Assembly (NCBI GenBank): GCA_033398695.1
Contig: CM065803.1
Location: 48,413,501-48,477,500, forward strand
Origin: Orobanche coerulescens
Taxonomy: Eukaryota; Streptophyta; Magnoliopsida; Lamiales; Orobanchaceae
Reading direction: 5' to 3'
DNA: 64,000 nucleotides
How positions within the stretch are numbered: the stretch's first letter is position 1; each line of letters begins with the position of its first letter. Under the pieces are notes generated by a model, which saw nothing but the letters and a program-made list of their open reading frames with translations, searched no databases and had not been told where the DNA came from. Made by a program: the position numbers and the translations under genes. Below, piece after piece: positions 21,736 through 31,491 of the stretch.

Positions 21736-22186
21736 CTAACGCGCGCTAATATTATTTTATAGCACACGCTAAACATCCTTCAGTAGCGCACGCTACGCTT
21801 GTTTTGTAGTGCGCGCTAGCGAGTCTATCCAGTACTGGACAGTTTGCTACTGGACTCGGTCAGGTGCCCAGGTAGCGCACACTATGGCCGATAGATAGCG
21901 CGCGCTACCGATACGCTTTTAGCGCACGCTACGTTTTGCCGGCAGCGCACGCTAACGGGGTCAGGTGAGTACTGGGCAGTTCACTTCTGGACTCGGCTGA
22001 TGTCCAGGTAGCGCACGCTATGGCCGATAGCGCGCGCTACCGAGAGGCTATTAGTGCACGCTACGTTTCGGGTAGCGCATGCTAATGACCCATAAATCTG
22101 GTTATTGGACTGGGATGTTAACTTCTGGACTGGAGTTTTGTCCCGTTAGCGCACGCTAACTTCTGAGGATTAGCGCGCGCTAACAC
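21736..22186 (+). promoter_or_regulatory. Array of about 14 TTAGCGCRCGCTAA palindromes in the B LTR
   Basis: Copies such as TAGCGCACGCTA, TAGCGCGCGCTA and TAGTGCGCGCTAG recur every 20-50 bp over 450 bp and end just before the TATA box. The same word occurs in the E and G LTRs. Confidence 0.75.
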
Positions 22187-22210
22187 TCCCTGGCTATATA
22201 AACCAGGGAG
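22186..22210 (+). promoter_or_regulatory. TATA box of the B LTR inside a perfect 8-bp inverted repeat
   Basis: CTCCCTGG (22186-22193) and CCAGGGAG (22203-22210) enclose CTATATAAA. The base-paired frame resembles the A-family box in layout but not in sequence. Confidence 0.65.
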
Positions 22211-22746
22211 TTGACCCAGATGTACATATTTTCTCATTTCTTCTCCCTCTCCGCGGCTTTGGCGATTTCGGGCTATTTTCTTGGCGATTTCTTCCTCCAA
22301 TCATCCGAACCATCATCTTTCTTGAGTTCTTGGTGTATAATAACAACATCAACACGAATCTTTCGTCCTAATCCAAGGTAAATCTCTTAGAACCCTACTT
22401 TTGGATAATTTGGGGGTTTTGGGATTTTCGTCCGATTCGTTCCGTTTTGTTGGTTAATCCATGATGAATATGATTAATCTTGTTGATATCATTAGTTTTC
22501 CTACGGATTCATGGTTTATTTTCATGGTTTTTGCGAAATCGAGAGGGTTTGGTTATGGTCCGCCCTCGTTGCTATTTTTATACGAATATACATGAATCGT
22601 AGGAGGGTTTTCGGGTGTATTCCAATTCCGTATTCGTTTAGAAATGGTTGTGATTGTATTCTTCGAATCGTTAGGTTCGGTTCCGTTGGTTCCTAACGTT
22701 CGTCGGTGATTTTCCTTTCCGTTCGTTGTGTCGTCAATTATCCAAG

Positions 22747-23220
22747 GCAAGTATTTTTAGAAACCTTTATGCTTAACGTGAAATGGTAATGTATATTGTG
22801 TGTGACTGCTCACCTCGGGAGGGTCCGATGGGATCACGGAGGGAGTCCAATGGTTTGAGCCCTGGATTCATGAGTTTTTTTTAGCTAGCCAGCTCGGGAG
22901 GGTCTGTAGAGGCCTCGAGTGGGATTTGTGGCTTCGTCCCGGTCCTAGGCGATGCATGTGCGTGATTTGTTTTATAATATGGCCAGCTTGGGAGGGTCCT
23001 TAGAGGCCTCGAGTAGGATTTGTGGCTTCATCCCGGTCCTAGGCAAATGTGATTGACTGTTTGTTTCCGGAAAAGACATGTCTGGTTTTGGTTTTGAAAT
23101 GTTTTGGTGCATTGTACTATGAAACGTGTAAGCGAATGGTTTGCCTTGATTACTTGTACTAGCGTAATTGCTAACCCCTTTGGGGACCCGTTTTGGGGAA
23201 ATTCTTGTTATGGATTTCAG
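22747..23220 (+). other. Likely GC-AG intron in the B LTR
   Basis: TCCAAG|GCAAGTA starts it and TATGGATTTCAG|GT ends it. GCTAAC is the branch point, followed by a CCCC-TTT-GGGG hairpin (23175-23185). Two repeats with GGGAGGGTCC and GAGGCCTCGAG lie inside. Confidence 0.55.
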
Positions 23221-23604
23221 GTTATGTTTTTACGGACGAGCGGGCGCTGGGACAGTACGAGGATGTTGGCCAGGGTCGTTGACATGTGCATTTGGGTCTT
23301 CTTATTTCTCTTGTCTATTTCGATATGGTTGTTTCCCACATTTATAAACTTATAGATTGTACTCGCGAGTACTTAGGCTTTTCACTTCGAACTTCGTTTT
23401 GTATTAACTCAAATTGCTATATTGTCGGTTGATGTTTCTTACGCCAGTTGCTCCGGGCGTATCTTTATATGTTGTATTATTTAAATGTGTGTCCTCGCTA
23501 ACTGAGATGGTTAGTCGAGTGGTGTTTTCTTGTTTTAGCCTGGTGGGTCCCATGTAGGGGTCCACGGCGCTGTAATATACTTCGAATATCTCGGGGGTGT
23601 TACA

Positions 23605-24442
23605 CTATGAAGGTTTCAGGAGTGCATTAGTCAATTATTAAACACATTGATTTACAACACTCCATTGAAAGACTAGAATGCAAGAAAAATATCACCTATA
23701 CATTTACACATGCTATACATTTAAAATCGTAAAAAAACATAAATAACAAAAGGATAATTAATTATCCAATTATCATGGTCTTTGTCCCCGAATTGAACCC
23801 GAGAAAATTTCAGCTCAATATCTCCCACTGAATTAAGCAACTAGTCATTTCCCCGACATGCAAAATTAATTACAAAAAAAAAAATTTTAAAACCCTAGCT
23901 CCCCGGCGGACGCAACAAATGACGTTAATACAGACTGTTTCATACACCGGACGACCCGATCCGAACCGGTGAACCGGCCCAGACCAGCCCACCCATGGCG
24001 CATATCAGGCCGAACCCGCGCGGTACGCAGTCTTGCGCTATTCAGCGTGTTCGGCCATCGTTGGCTGCAACTTCTGCTGCCAGCTTTGCCCAGCAGTCTG
24101 GTTCTTCTGTAATTTCTTCTTGATTTGACTTTTTCAAATTCAATTATAATTTTAAACTAAATAAAACACATCGAATTACAGCAAATTATATAAAAATTTA
24201 AACCATAGATCTGCTCTTGGATTTTCTCACGGGAAAAATAATTACATGCATCAATTCGGGCAAATAACAATAAATAAAAAAAATTCCACTCATATAATCA
24301 TGATAACTAGATTACATTTCCCTGCAAGATACATCTAGCAAAGTATTCCAACATTATGAAATATGAATATTTAAATTATTAGTAATTAATCAGAAAAACT
24401 AATTAGATTAACAAAGGCCTAAAAATTGGCTCTGATACCAAA
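23605..24442 (-). mobile_element. Element H: internal 5' region of an old minus-strand LTR element
   Basis: Noncoding, AT-rich sequence with a GC-rich patch at 23900-24110. On the minus strand TGGTATCAGAGCC (24428-24440) lies three bases from TTCCAACA at 24443-24450, the layout of an LTR end plus a Met-tRNA primer site. The left part is cut by element B. No coding domain is visible, so the family (Copia or a large nonautonomous element) is open. Confidence 0.55.
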
Positions 24443-24594
24443 TGTTGGAAGTAAAATATAGCGGAAGCAAAGTTGAAAGGAAGTTGACAAATGAGTTCTA
24501 CGCATCCACGAGCAGAAGATCTATTTAGGCATGTCGATTAATTAATTACTAAGATTAATAACCAATTTAAATAGTATTATTATTTATATAATAT
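24443..24594 (-). repeat. Element H LTR, first part (before the E1 insertion)
   Basis: On the plus strand it begins TGTTGGAAG; it continues at 33516 after E1. The boundary with the primer site supports an LTR end here. Confidence 0.55.
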
Positions 24595-24599
24595 ATTAT
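24595..24599. repeat. Target-site duplication ATTAT, left copy (element E1)
   Basis: ATTAT precedes the E1 LTR and recurs at 33511-33515. Confidence 0.9.
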
Positions 24600-25135
24600 T
24601 GTAATATCCGTAATTTTTCCATTTTTTAGCAGTTTCCATTTTTGGTGTATGTCTATTTTTATCGACTCGCTTGTAACCGTTTCGACATTTCGAATCTATT
24701 TTGTTCTTGGAGTTTTTCCATTTGGATGAGTTTTGATGATGTTTTCACGTAATTTCATTTTATGACATGTTTTGCCGTATGAACGTTCGATTCTTGTAAA
24801 ACTCGTTCGTTTCCGTTGTTTCTTGGTTTGTACAAGTTCGTATGGTTGAGTTGGTCATGTGGAGACTTTCGGTTTGTGAATCCGACGTCGTTTCGTGATT
24901 TTCGGTCACTTGGGCCATTTTTGTAATTTCCTAATAGTTTAGGGAATCTCGTTTTCGTTGTCGCGTTACGGACCCTTCGGTGGTCGGAATTGTATTTTTC
25001 TTTCAGCGCTTAGCTCTGCGTCTTGTATGCTTCGCGCTCATGTTCCCGGATTCTCGGTCTCATCGTGTGTATCGTGTTTCGCACTTCACGCCAGCCTCAC
25101 CGCCGATATGACATCGCCAAGATCAATCGGCCGCA

Positions 25136-25285
25136 GTAGCGCACGCTACCCTTCGCCTTGGCGGCGCTATCAAGAACAGTTAGCGTACGCTAACCCTTAT
25201 TATTAGCGTACGCTAACGAATGGTGGCAGTAGCCACTGGACTGTCACGGCCCCGTTAGCGCACGCTACATATGGAAGTTAGCGTG
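25136..25285 (+). promoter_or_regulatory. TTAGCGYRCGCTAA palindrome array in the E1 LTR
   Basis: Five copies, including TAGCGCACGCTA, TTAGCGTACGCTAA (twice) and TTAGCGTGCGCTAA, end 16 bp before TATATAA. In the 3' LTR (32030-32175) several copies have lost two bases and read TAGCGACGCTA. Confidence 0.75.
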
Positions 25286-25850
25286 CGCTAACTTCACAAA
25301 TATATAAGCCCAGCGGGCAGTTTTCAGAGCAGCAGTTTCATTCTTTTCCCTTCGTTTCTTCGACGTGCGACCTCAGAGGCGATTTTCATCAGTCCCGATC
25401 GGCGTTCTATTCACATTCCATCACCGTAGAGTCGTGCTAACATATCATAATCAACATAATCACCTTTCATCAGCCGAATTAAAGGTAATTCCTCAGGAAC
25501 CCTAATTTTGACGAATTTGGGGGATTTCGGGATTTGAGGGTTTAGTTCCGAATTGTTCATCTATATTACGATATTCTTCACCGAGTGTGATTATTGAATG
25601 ATTCCAAATCCAGTTTCCTTGATTTTAATCCGCGAATTATCAATACGGGGAGATTTTGCGTAAACCCTCACCCGTATTGATTGAACGTCTATTGTCGTTA
25701 TTTGTAATCGGGGTTTTGGGAGTATTCCTTTCGATTATTGATGTCCGTTGGGACTGAGTTATGCTAATTCTTCATTTAGGAACCATCGTTTTCCATTCGG
25801 ATCATCCGTAGTCATTTTTCACTTCCGATTCTTCGAAGAATGTCTCAAAG

Positions 25851-26259
25851 GCAAGTACTTTACATTTGTTTACATGTTGTAGTATTTGAATTATGGATGT
25901 ATCGTGGTTGTTGTGGATGGTTATGTGTATGTTCACCTAGGGACGGTCCGACGGGGCCTCTAGGGATACGTATTGCCGTGAGTGTGCGTATCGTGAACTG
26001 TGGTTAGCCACCCAGGGATGTCCGACGGGACTCTGCGGGGTACGGTGGCCGTGAGTCTCGTACCAACGGTTAACTTTGAATTGTGATTTGTTGGAGATAA
26101 TGTGTTTTGTGATTGTAAATATTCCGGAATATAAAATGTTTCCTAAAATGACTTTTGGCGCATATATTCATCTGATTAGAATGTAGTTCAAATGGATTGT
26201 ACTTGCACTAGCAGTTGTCGCTAACCCCTTAAATGGGGGAAATACTTTTTGTATTTCAG
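25851..26259 (+). other. Likely GC-AG intron in the E1 LTR
   Basis: CTCAAAG|GCAAGTA and TTTTTGTATTTCAG|GT bound 409 nt. CGCTAAC is the branch point and is followed by a CCCC-TTAAAT-GGGG hairpin. The 3' LTR has the same at 32728-33135. Two repeats with a TCCGACGGG core lie inside. Confidence 0.55.
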
Positions 26260-26636
26260 GTATTGATCGTGGGGATAAACGAGCACTCGGGACGTATGAG
26301 GATGATGGGCAAGCATGATATTGTCCAGTATTTGATTTTCGATGTTATGTCTGTCGGTTACTATTGATGTCTGATTTTGGGATTTATGTATTATAAAATT
26401 GGTTTAAGTACTCGAGTACTTCCTGTCTGAAATTGTTAATGTTGTGTTCCCGTTTTGGGAAATGGATTTGATGTCAGAATTTAATTGTCGGTTTGTAGTC
26501 TTTTATTTGAATTGTCATTTTATTTATGATAGCTTTTCGTTGTCGAATGTCTTGTTGGTATGTTAGCCTGGTGGATTCCACAGTGTGGGGTCCACGCGCC
26601 GTAATATGCCCCAACGTCCTTGGGGTGTTACGAATA

Positions 26637-26648
26637 TGGTATCGGAGC
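26637..26648 (+). other. Primer-binding site of E1
   Basis: TGGTATCGGAGC, four bases after the LTR end; Met-tRNA type with one mismatch. Confidence 0.8.
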
Positions 26649-26724
26649 TTAGGTTTATGGATACCTAGGCCGTCGGTCATTCGGGTCTAGTTAAGTGTCG
26701 CTTTTGGGACAAGAGATCACCGTT

Positions 26725-28038
26725 ATGCCATCATCTCAAGACGCCGGTGCTCGTAAGTTTTCCTAACTTGACTCGTTTCACCGCTCGCTCTATTTCTGTC
26801 TTAGTATCTTTGCGTTTTGCGTATGAATTGTACTTACCCGTTGCTTCTTCGTAATTCCCGCCGGTAGAGGACGCGACGCGGTCGCGACGCGGTAGGGGAC
26901 GTGGCGCGGTGGGGCGGCCATGTCCGATCACTCGGGAACCGATTCGGCGATGCCTTCTTTGTCGAATGTGTTCCCCTAGTTCCGAGGTCACAGACCGCTT
27001 GCTAGCTCATAATGCTCATGAGAATGTTGGAGTGGCCAACATATTACAAGTAGCGAACCGATGACGCCATCGACTCAGCCGCTCGGGTCGGCCATGCTAA
27101 TGCCAACCCGGTTCCGCCTACCGGATCCGGTAATGATAAGCTACTTCAGGACGTGATTCGTATGCGTCCTCCGCAGCTTGATGGTGCTTGACCCTTCCGG
27201 TTGGGAGAATTGGTTATTCGAGTTAGAGAAAGTGTTTGAGGTCGCTAATTGTTCCGAGGAGAGGAAAGTACCCATTGCTCAAGATTTCCTCGCCAAAGAG
27301 GCAATGACGTGGTGGCAAGCGGTGAAACCGCGTGACCGGGCAGCTACGTGGGCGAGTTTCGAGATCCGATGGAAGACGACACCGTCCTCGCTGAAAGAAG
27401 GGAGGATCCGAGCCTTCTTTGAGGCTAAGCCCCAAGATGTTCCTATTTCTCAAGCTATCAAGGACTACAATCAACAGCTGCACTACGTGAGAAACCAAGT
27501 CCGAGATGAGCTAGACAAGATCCGCCACTTTGATATGCAGATGAAGCCGAGGGTCCGCCACTACATGTCCGGTCCGGGGTGCACGACTTTGAAAGATTAT
27601 CGAATAAAGCGATGGCTTACGAGATGTCGCTTTCATGCGCAGACGGCACTGAAGGAAAGAAGCACAGACCTCCGGTCGGGCGGGAGGCAAGTCGAGGGTA
27701 TCCGAGGCTCATTCAGTTCGCGAGTCTTGAGTCGGGCCGCCACTGTCGAGGGAACGGTTCTAGGTCCGCTCCCGCCGGTTCCGTCGTGGTCCTACATGCT
27801 TAAACTGCAATGTCCGGCCACATGATGAGTGAGTGTGATAGGCCTCCGATTGTTGTCTTGCTTGTGGTCGGATGGGTCATCGTGCCAAGTTCTCAGACGG
27901 ATGCGGCTCGGCCCAGCTTACTCGATATCTGCTCCAGGCAGGAGAGCCGAGTGTGAATCAGCACTGTCAGCTTCCTCACCGGCAGCAGAGTTTTGGTAGA
28001 GGTCGAGGTCGTAGTCACCTTCTAGAGGGGAGCTTCTA
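26725..28038 (+). pseudogene. Element E1 gag
   Basis: An ATG at about 26725 precedes a leader-intron donor (CTC|GTAAGTTTTCC, 26753). The expected acceptor reads CTTCTTCGT, whereas the E2 copy has CTTCTTCAG. An Arg/Gly-coding tract follows at about 26870. The gag domain is open at 27178-27600 (WENWLFELEKVFE, TWWQAVKPRDRAATW, YNQQLHYVRNQVRDE, MKPRVRHYM). The knuckle region (27780-27900) is garbled. Many frameshifts make it nonfunctional. Confidence 0.8.
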
Positions 28039-31000
28039 GTGCGGGGTCCTGCTCCGCCCCGTGTGTATGAGATGAGGCGAGCCGAGATCCCGACGCGACG
28101 GTGGCTACAGGTACCGGCCCACATCCTTGACCATCCTGCTTCCGTATTGTTCGATTCTCGTGCTACGCATTCTTTTATATCTATGGATTGTGTGCGCTGC
28201 CTACATATTGATTGCCTTGTTGCTTATGAGCCTTTTGTTGTTAGACTTCCTAGCGGGATAGCATCGTAGGGGACCGTGAGATTAGAGATTTTTCCGTGAG
28301 TATCGCGGGAGGGATTGGCCTTCTAACTGATCATGGTAGATATTAGAGATGAGGATTTGATTCTGGGTGAGGATTGGATGGACCGTCATGGGGCGATCAT
28401 GAATTATAGAACGAGGACTGCTTTCGATGTTAGCCTCTCGATGGTACCGAGCATTCTTTTGTAGGGCGAAGCGGGGTAGCCGAGATTACCGATCGCGCTT
28501 TGAGGGCGGTGATACTTCTTCGCGGAGGTGTCACGGGCTATTGGTGTTACGCTTTGAGATCGGAAGACGGGGGAGTCGAGCTCGTCTATTCCGTAGTATG
28601 TGAGTATCCCGACGCTTTTCCGATGAGTTGCCGGTTTGCCGCCGGCCGAGAGGTTGAGTTTACCGTCGATCTAGAGCCGGGTGCAAAGACCTATCTCTAA
28701 GACGCCATACCGTATGGCGCCCGCCGAGATGCTTGAGTTGAAAACATTGGGAGAGTTGCTAGACATGGGGTATATTCGACCGAGTGCTTCGCCTTGGGGC
28801 GCACCGGTCCTATTTGTAAAGAAGAAGGATGGGTCACTTCGTTTGTGCATCGACTACCGAGAGTTGAACAAAGTGACCATCAAAAACAAATATCCACTCC
28901 CGAGGATTGATGACTTGTTTGATCTTGCAAGGAGCGACCGTGTTTTCGAAGATTGATTTGAGATCGGTATTATCACCCGAGTGAAGGATACCGATATTCG
29001 AAGACGGCCTTTCGGATGAGATACGATCACTACGAGTTTGTGGTTATGCCTTTTGGCTAACAACTAACGCACTACCGTGTTCATGCACTTATGAACAAAG
29101 TCTTTATCGAGTACCTCGATAAGTGTGTAGTCGCTTTTATCGATGACATCCCGATTTACTCGAGGAGCGAGGAGGAGCACGCCCGTCATTTGCATATTGT
29201 GTTAGATATTTTGAGAACTCAGCATCTTTGCGAAGTTCTCAAAGTGCGAGTTTTGGTTACGGAGGTTATGTTTCTCGGTCATGTGATCTCGGCCGAGGGT
29301 GTTCGTAGACCCACATAAGGTAGAGGCGGTTGGATTGGGCGCCGCCCAAGAACGTGAAGGAGGTCCGCAGCTTTTCGGGATTAGCCGGGTATTATCGTAG
29401 ATTCGTCGAGGGGTTCTCTAAACTGCCGACCGCCGACTCGCTTGTTACAAGTCAGAGAAGTTTGTGTGGACCGATGAGAGGCAGAATAGTTTTGAGGAGT
29501 TGAAGAAGCGGTTGACGACCGCTCCCGTTTTGGCCTTACCGAGTGGTAATGATGGTTTCTCAGTTTATAGTGATGCTTCGGGCCAAGGGCTCGGATGCGT
29601 ACTTATGCAGCATGGGAGGACGATTGCCTATGCTTCCCGTCAGTTGAAACCATATGAATTGAATTACCCTACGCACGATCTTGAGTTGGCCGCAGTTGTG
29701 TTTGCGTTGAAAATCTGGCGTCATTACTTGTATGGCTCGTCGTGTCAGATTTTCACCGATCACAAGAGCCTGAAGTACATCTTCACGCAGAAGGAGCTTA
29801 ATATGAGACAGAGGAGATGGTTGGAATTGATTAAGGATTACGATCTTGAGATCCTCTATCATCCGGGCAAGGCTAATGTGGTAGCAGATGCCTTGAGCCG
29901 GAAATCGGTATCGCTTCGAGCGCTTGAGTTGCTTACGGCCCAGTCGGGACTTCAGCGAGAGTTTATGAGGTTGAGCATTGAGGTTGTACTGCCAGAGAGT
30001 TCCGGGCAGTTACGTACTCTTGAGATTTCTTCATCTCTGGTCGAGGACATTAAATCGGGACAGTTGGAGGACCCGATGTTTATTCAGCTTCGGGAAAGTG
30101 TAGAGAAGGGGAAAGCCCTGGGATTTGTTATTCATGAGGACGGAGTGTTGAGATTCCGAGGTCGGTTGTGTGTTCCGAACGACTCGGAATTGAGACAGAG
30201 CATTATGCGAAAGGCTCATGCGTCACCATACTCACCCATCCGGCTCGAGTAAGATGTATAAAGACACGAGGAAGAATTTACGGTGGAACGATATGAAGAA
30301 AGAGGTAGTTCGGTTTGTGGCTAAGTGTTTGACTTGTCACAAGTCAAGATTGAGCATCACGGCCACCGGATTATTGAAACCACTTCTGCTCGGAATGGAA
30401 GTGGGAGGACATCTCTATGGATTTTGTCACGAGTTTACCGAGAACGAAGACTGGTATGAATATGGTGTGGGTGATTGTAGACCGACTGACTAAGTCGGCA
30501 CATTTTCTGGGCATCAAGGATACTTGGGGTCCAGAAAAGTTGGCTCGTATTTTTATCGCACAGATAGTGAGGCTTCATGGTACGCCGAGGACCATTATTT
30601 CAGATAGAGATGGCCGGTTTGTATCGCACTTTGGCAAAGGTACATAAGGCATTGGGGACACGATTACGTTTGAGCACTTGCTCCATCCCTGCATCGATGG
30701 GATGTCCGAACGTACCATCCAGACGTTCGAGGATTTGTTGCGCGCGTGTGCGTTAGAGACTCGAGTAGTAACTGGGAGGATCACTTGGCCTTAATTGAGT
30801 TTACTTATAATAATAGCTGGCACGCGTCGATTAAGATGGCACCGTACGAGGCACTTTATGGCCGACGTTGCCGATCACCGATATGTTGGGATGAGCCGTC
30901 CGATTTGGTTGGCACCGAGCCGGACCTTGTGTTGGAGACGAGGGAGAAAGTTGAATTGATTAGAAAGAGGATGTTGCCGCTCGTAGTCGACAAAAATCTT

Positions 31001-31454
31001 ATGCGGATGTTAGGCGTAGACCTTTGGAGTTCGAGGTGGGAGATCATGTTCGTTGAGAGTGTCTCCGACGAAAGGAGTTTTCCGCTTTGGGAAGAAGGGG
31101 AAACTCACCCGAGATATATTGGACCTTTCGAGGTATCGAGAGAGTCGGTGAGTTAGCGACTGCTTGGCTTTACCTCCGTCGCTGAGTCATGTACATAGCG
31201 TATTTCACGTTTCCCAGTTGAGGAAGTACGTTCCGGACCCGTCCCACATTATTGACTTTGGGGACGTGGAGATAGAGAAGGATGTTACGTTTGAGGAGAG
31301 ACCCGTCAGAATTTTGGAACGTCGTGACAAACAGTTAAGGCACAAAACCATTCCTTTGGTTAAGGTGCAATGGTCGAGGTACGGAGTAGAAGGAGCGACG
31401 TGGGAGCTAGAGGAGGATATGCGTTCGAGATACCCCGAGCTTTTTGATTCTTAA
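28039..31454 (+). pseudogene. Element E1 pol: protease to chromodomain, many frameshifts
   Basis: Protease has LFDSRATHSFI (Gly of DSG changed to Arg). RT parts are at 28690-28950 ([20 protein letters not shown]) and 29091-29290 (FIDDIPIYS). RNase H and the integrase start are open at 29464-30252 ([30 protein letters not shown]). The integrase core is in pieces at 30218-31156 (MDFVTSLPRT, SDRDGRF, TYNNSWHASIKMAPYEALYG). The chromodomain at 31164-31454 ends in TAA after YPELFDS. There are at least ten frameshifts. Small losses such as GATCTTGCAA for GATCAGTTGCAA recur at CAG words. Confidence 0.88.
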
Positions 31455-31491
31455 GTTTCGGGACGAAACTTTATTTTAGAGGGGGAGAATG

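Larger units (their letters stand above)
1..23604 (+). mobile_element. Element B: Tekay/Del-type Ty3/gypsy chromovirus, 5' end outside the window, split by elements A and C
   Basis: The pieces 1-458, 9551-10686 and 19101-23604 join in order into one element: gag zinc knuckles, then protease and most of RT, then the rest of RT, RNase H, integrase, chromodomain, polypurine tract and a 3' LTR. The breaks coincide exactly with insertions that have 5-bp target duplications (GGCTC for A, TATTC for C). The C-terminal motif LVKVQWSRHGVEEATWE is a chromodomain of the plant Tekay/Del kind, and the LTR of about 2.16 kb fits that clade. The 5' LTR and most of gag lie left of the window, so B's own target duplication cannot be checked. 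The coding parts carry stops and frameshifts, so B cannot move by itself. Confidence 0.9.
21444..23604 (+). repeat. Element B 3' LTR
   Basis: Starts TGTAAAATCC directly after a TAGAGGGGTAGAA purine tract and ends GGGGGTGTTACA. It has the family architecture: palindrome array 21736-22186, TATA box 22195-22200, likely GC-AG intron 22747-23220, intronic repeats about 22810-23050, and a 3' hairpin 23543-23565 (GTGGGTCC with GGGTCCAC). No second copy is in the window. Confidence 0.9.
24600..26632 (+). repeat. Element E1 5' LTR
   Basis: Starts TGTAATATCCGTAATTTTTCC and ends GGGGTGTTACG, the usual CA end being mutated. It holds a palindrome array (25136-25285), a TATA box (25301-25307), a likely GC-AG intron (25851-26259) and a 3' hairpin (26571-26595, GTGGATTCC with GGGGTCCAC). 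Confidence 0.95.

Noticed and set aside
21736..22186. CRISPR-like array of regularly spaced palindromes
   Set aside because: Spacing is irregular, repeats are 12-14 bp and degenerate, the location is the U3 region of an LTR in a plant genome.
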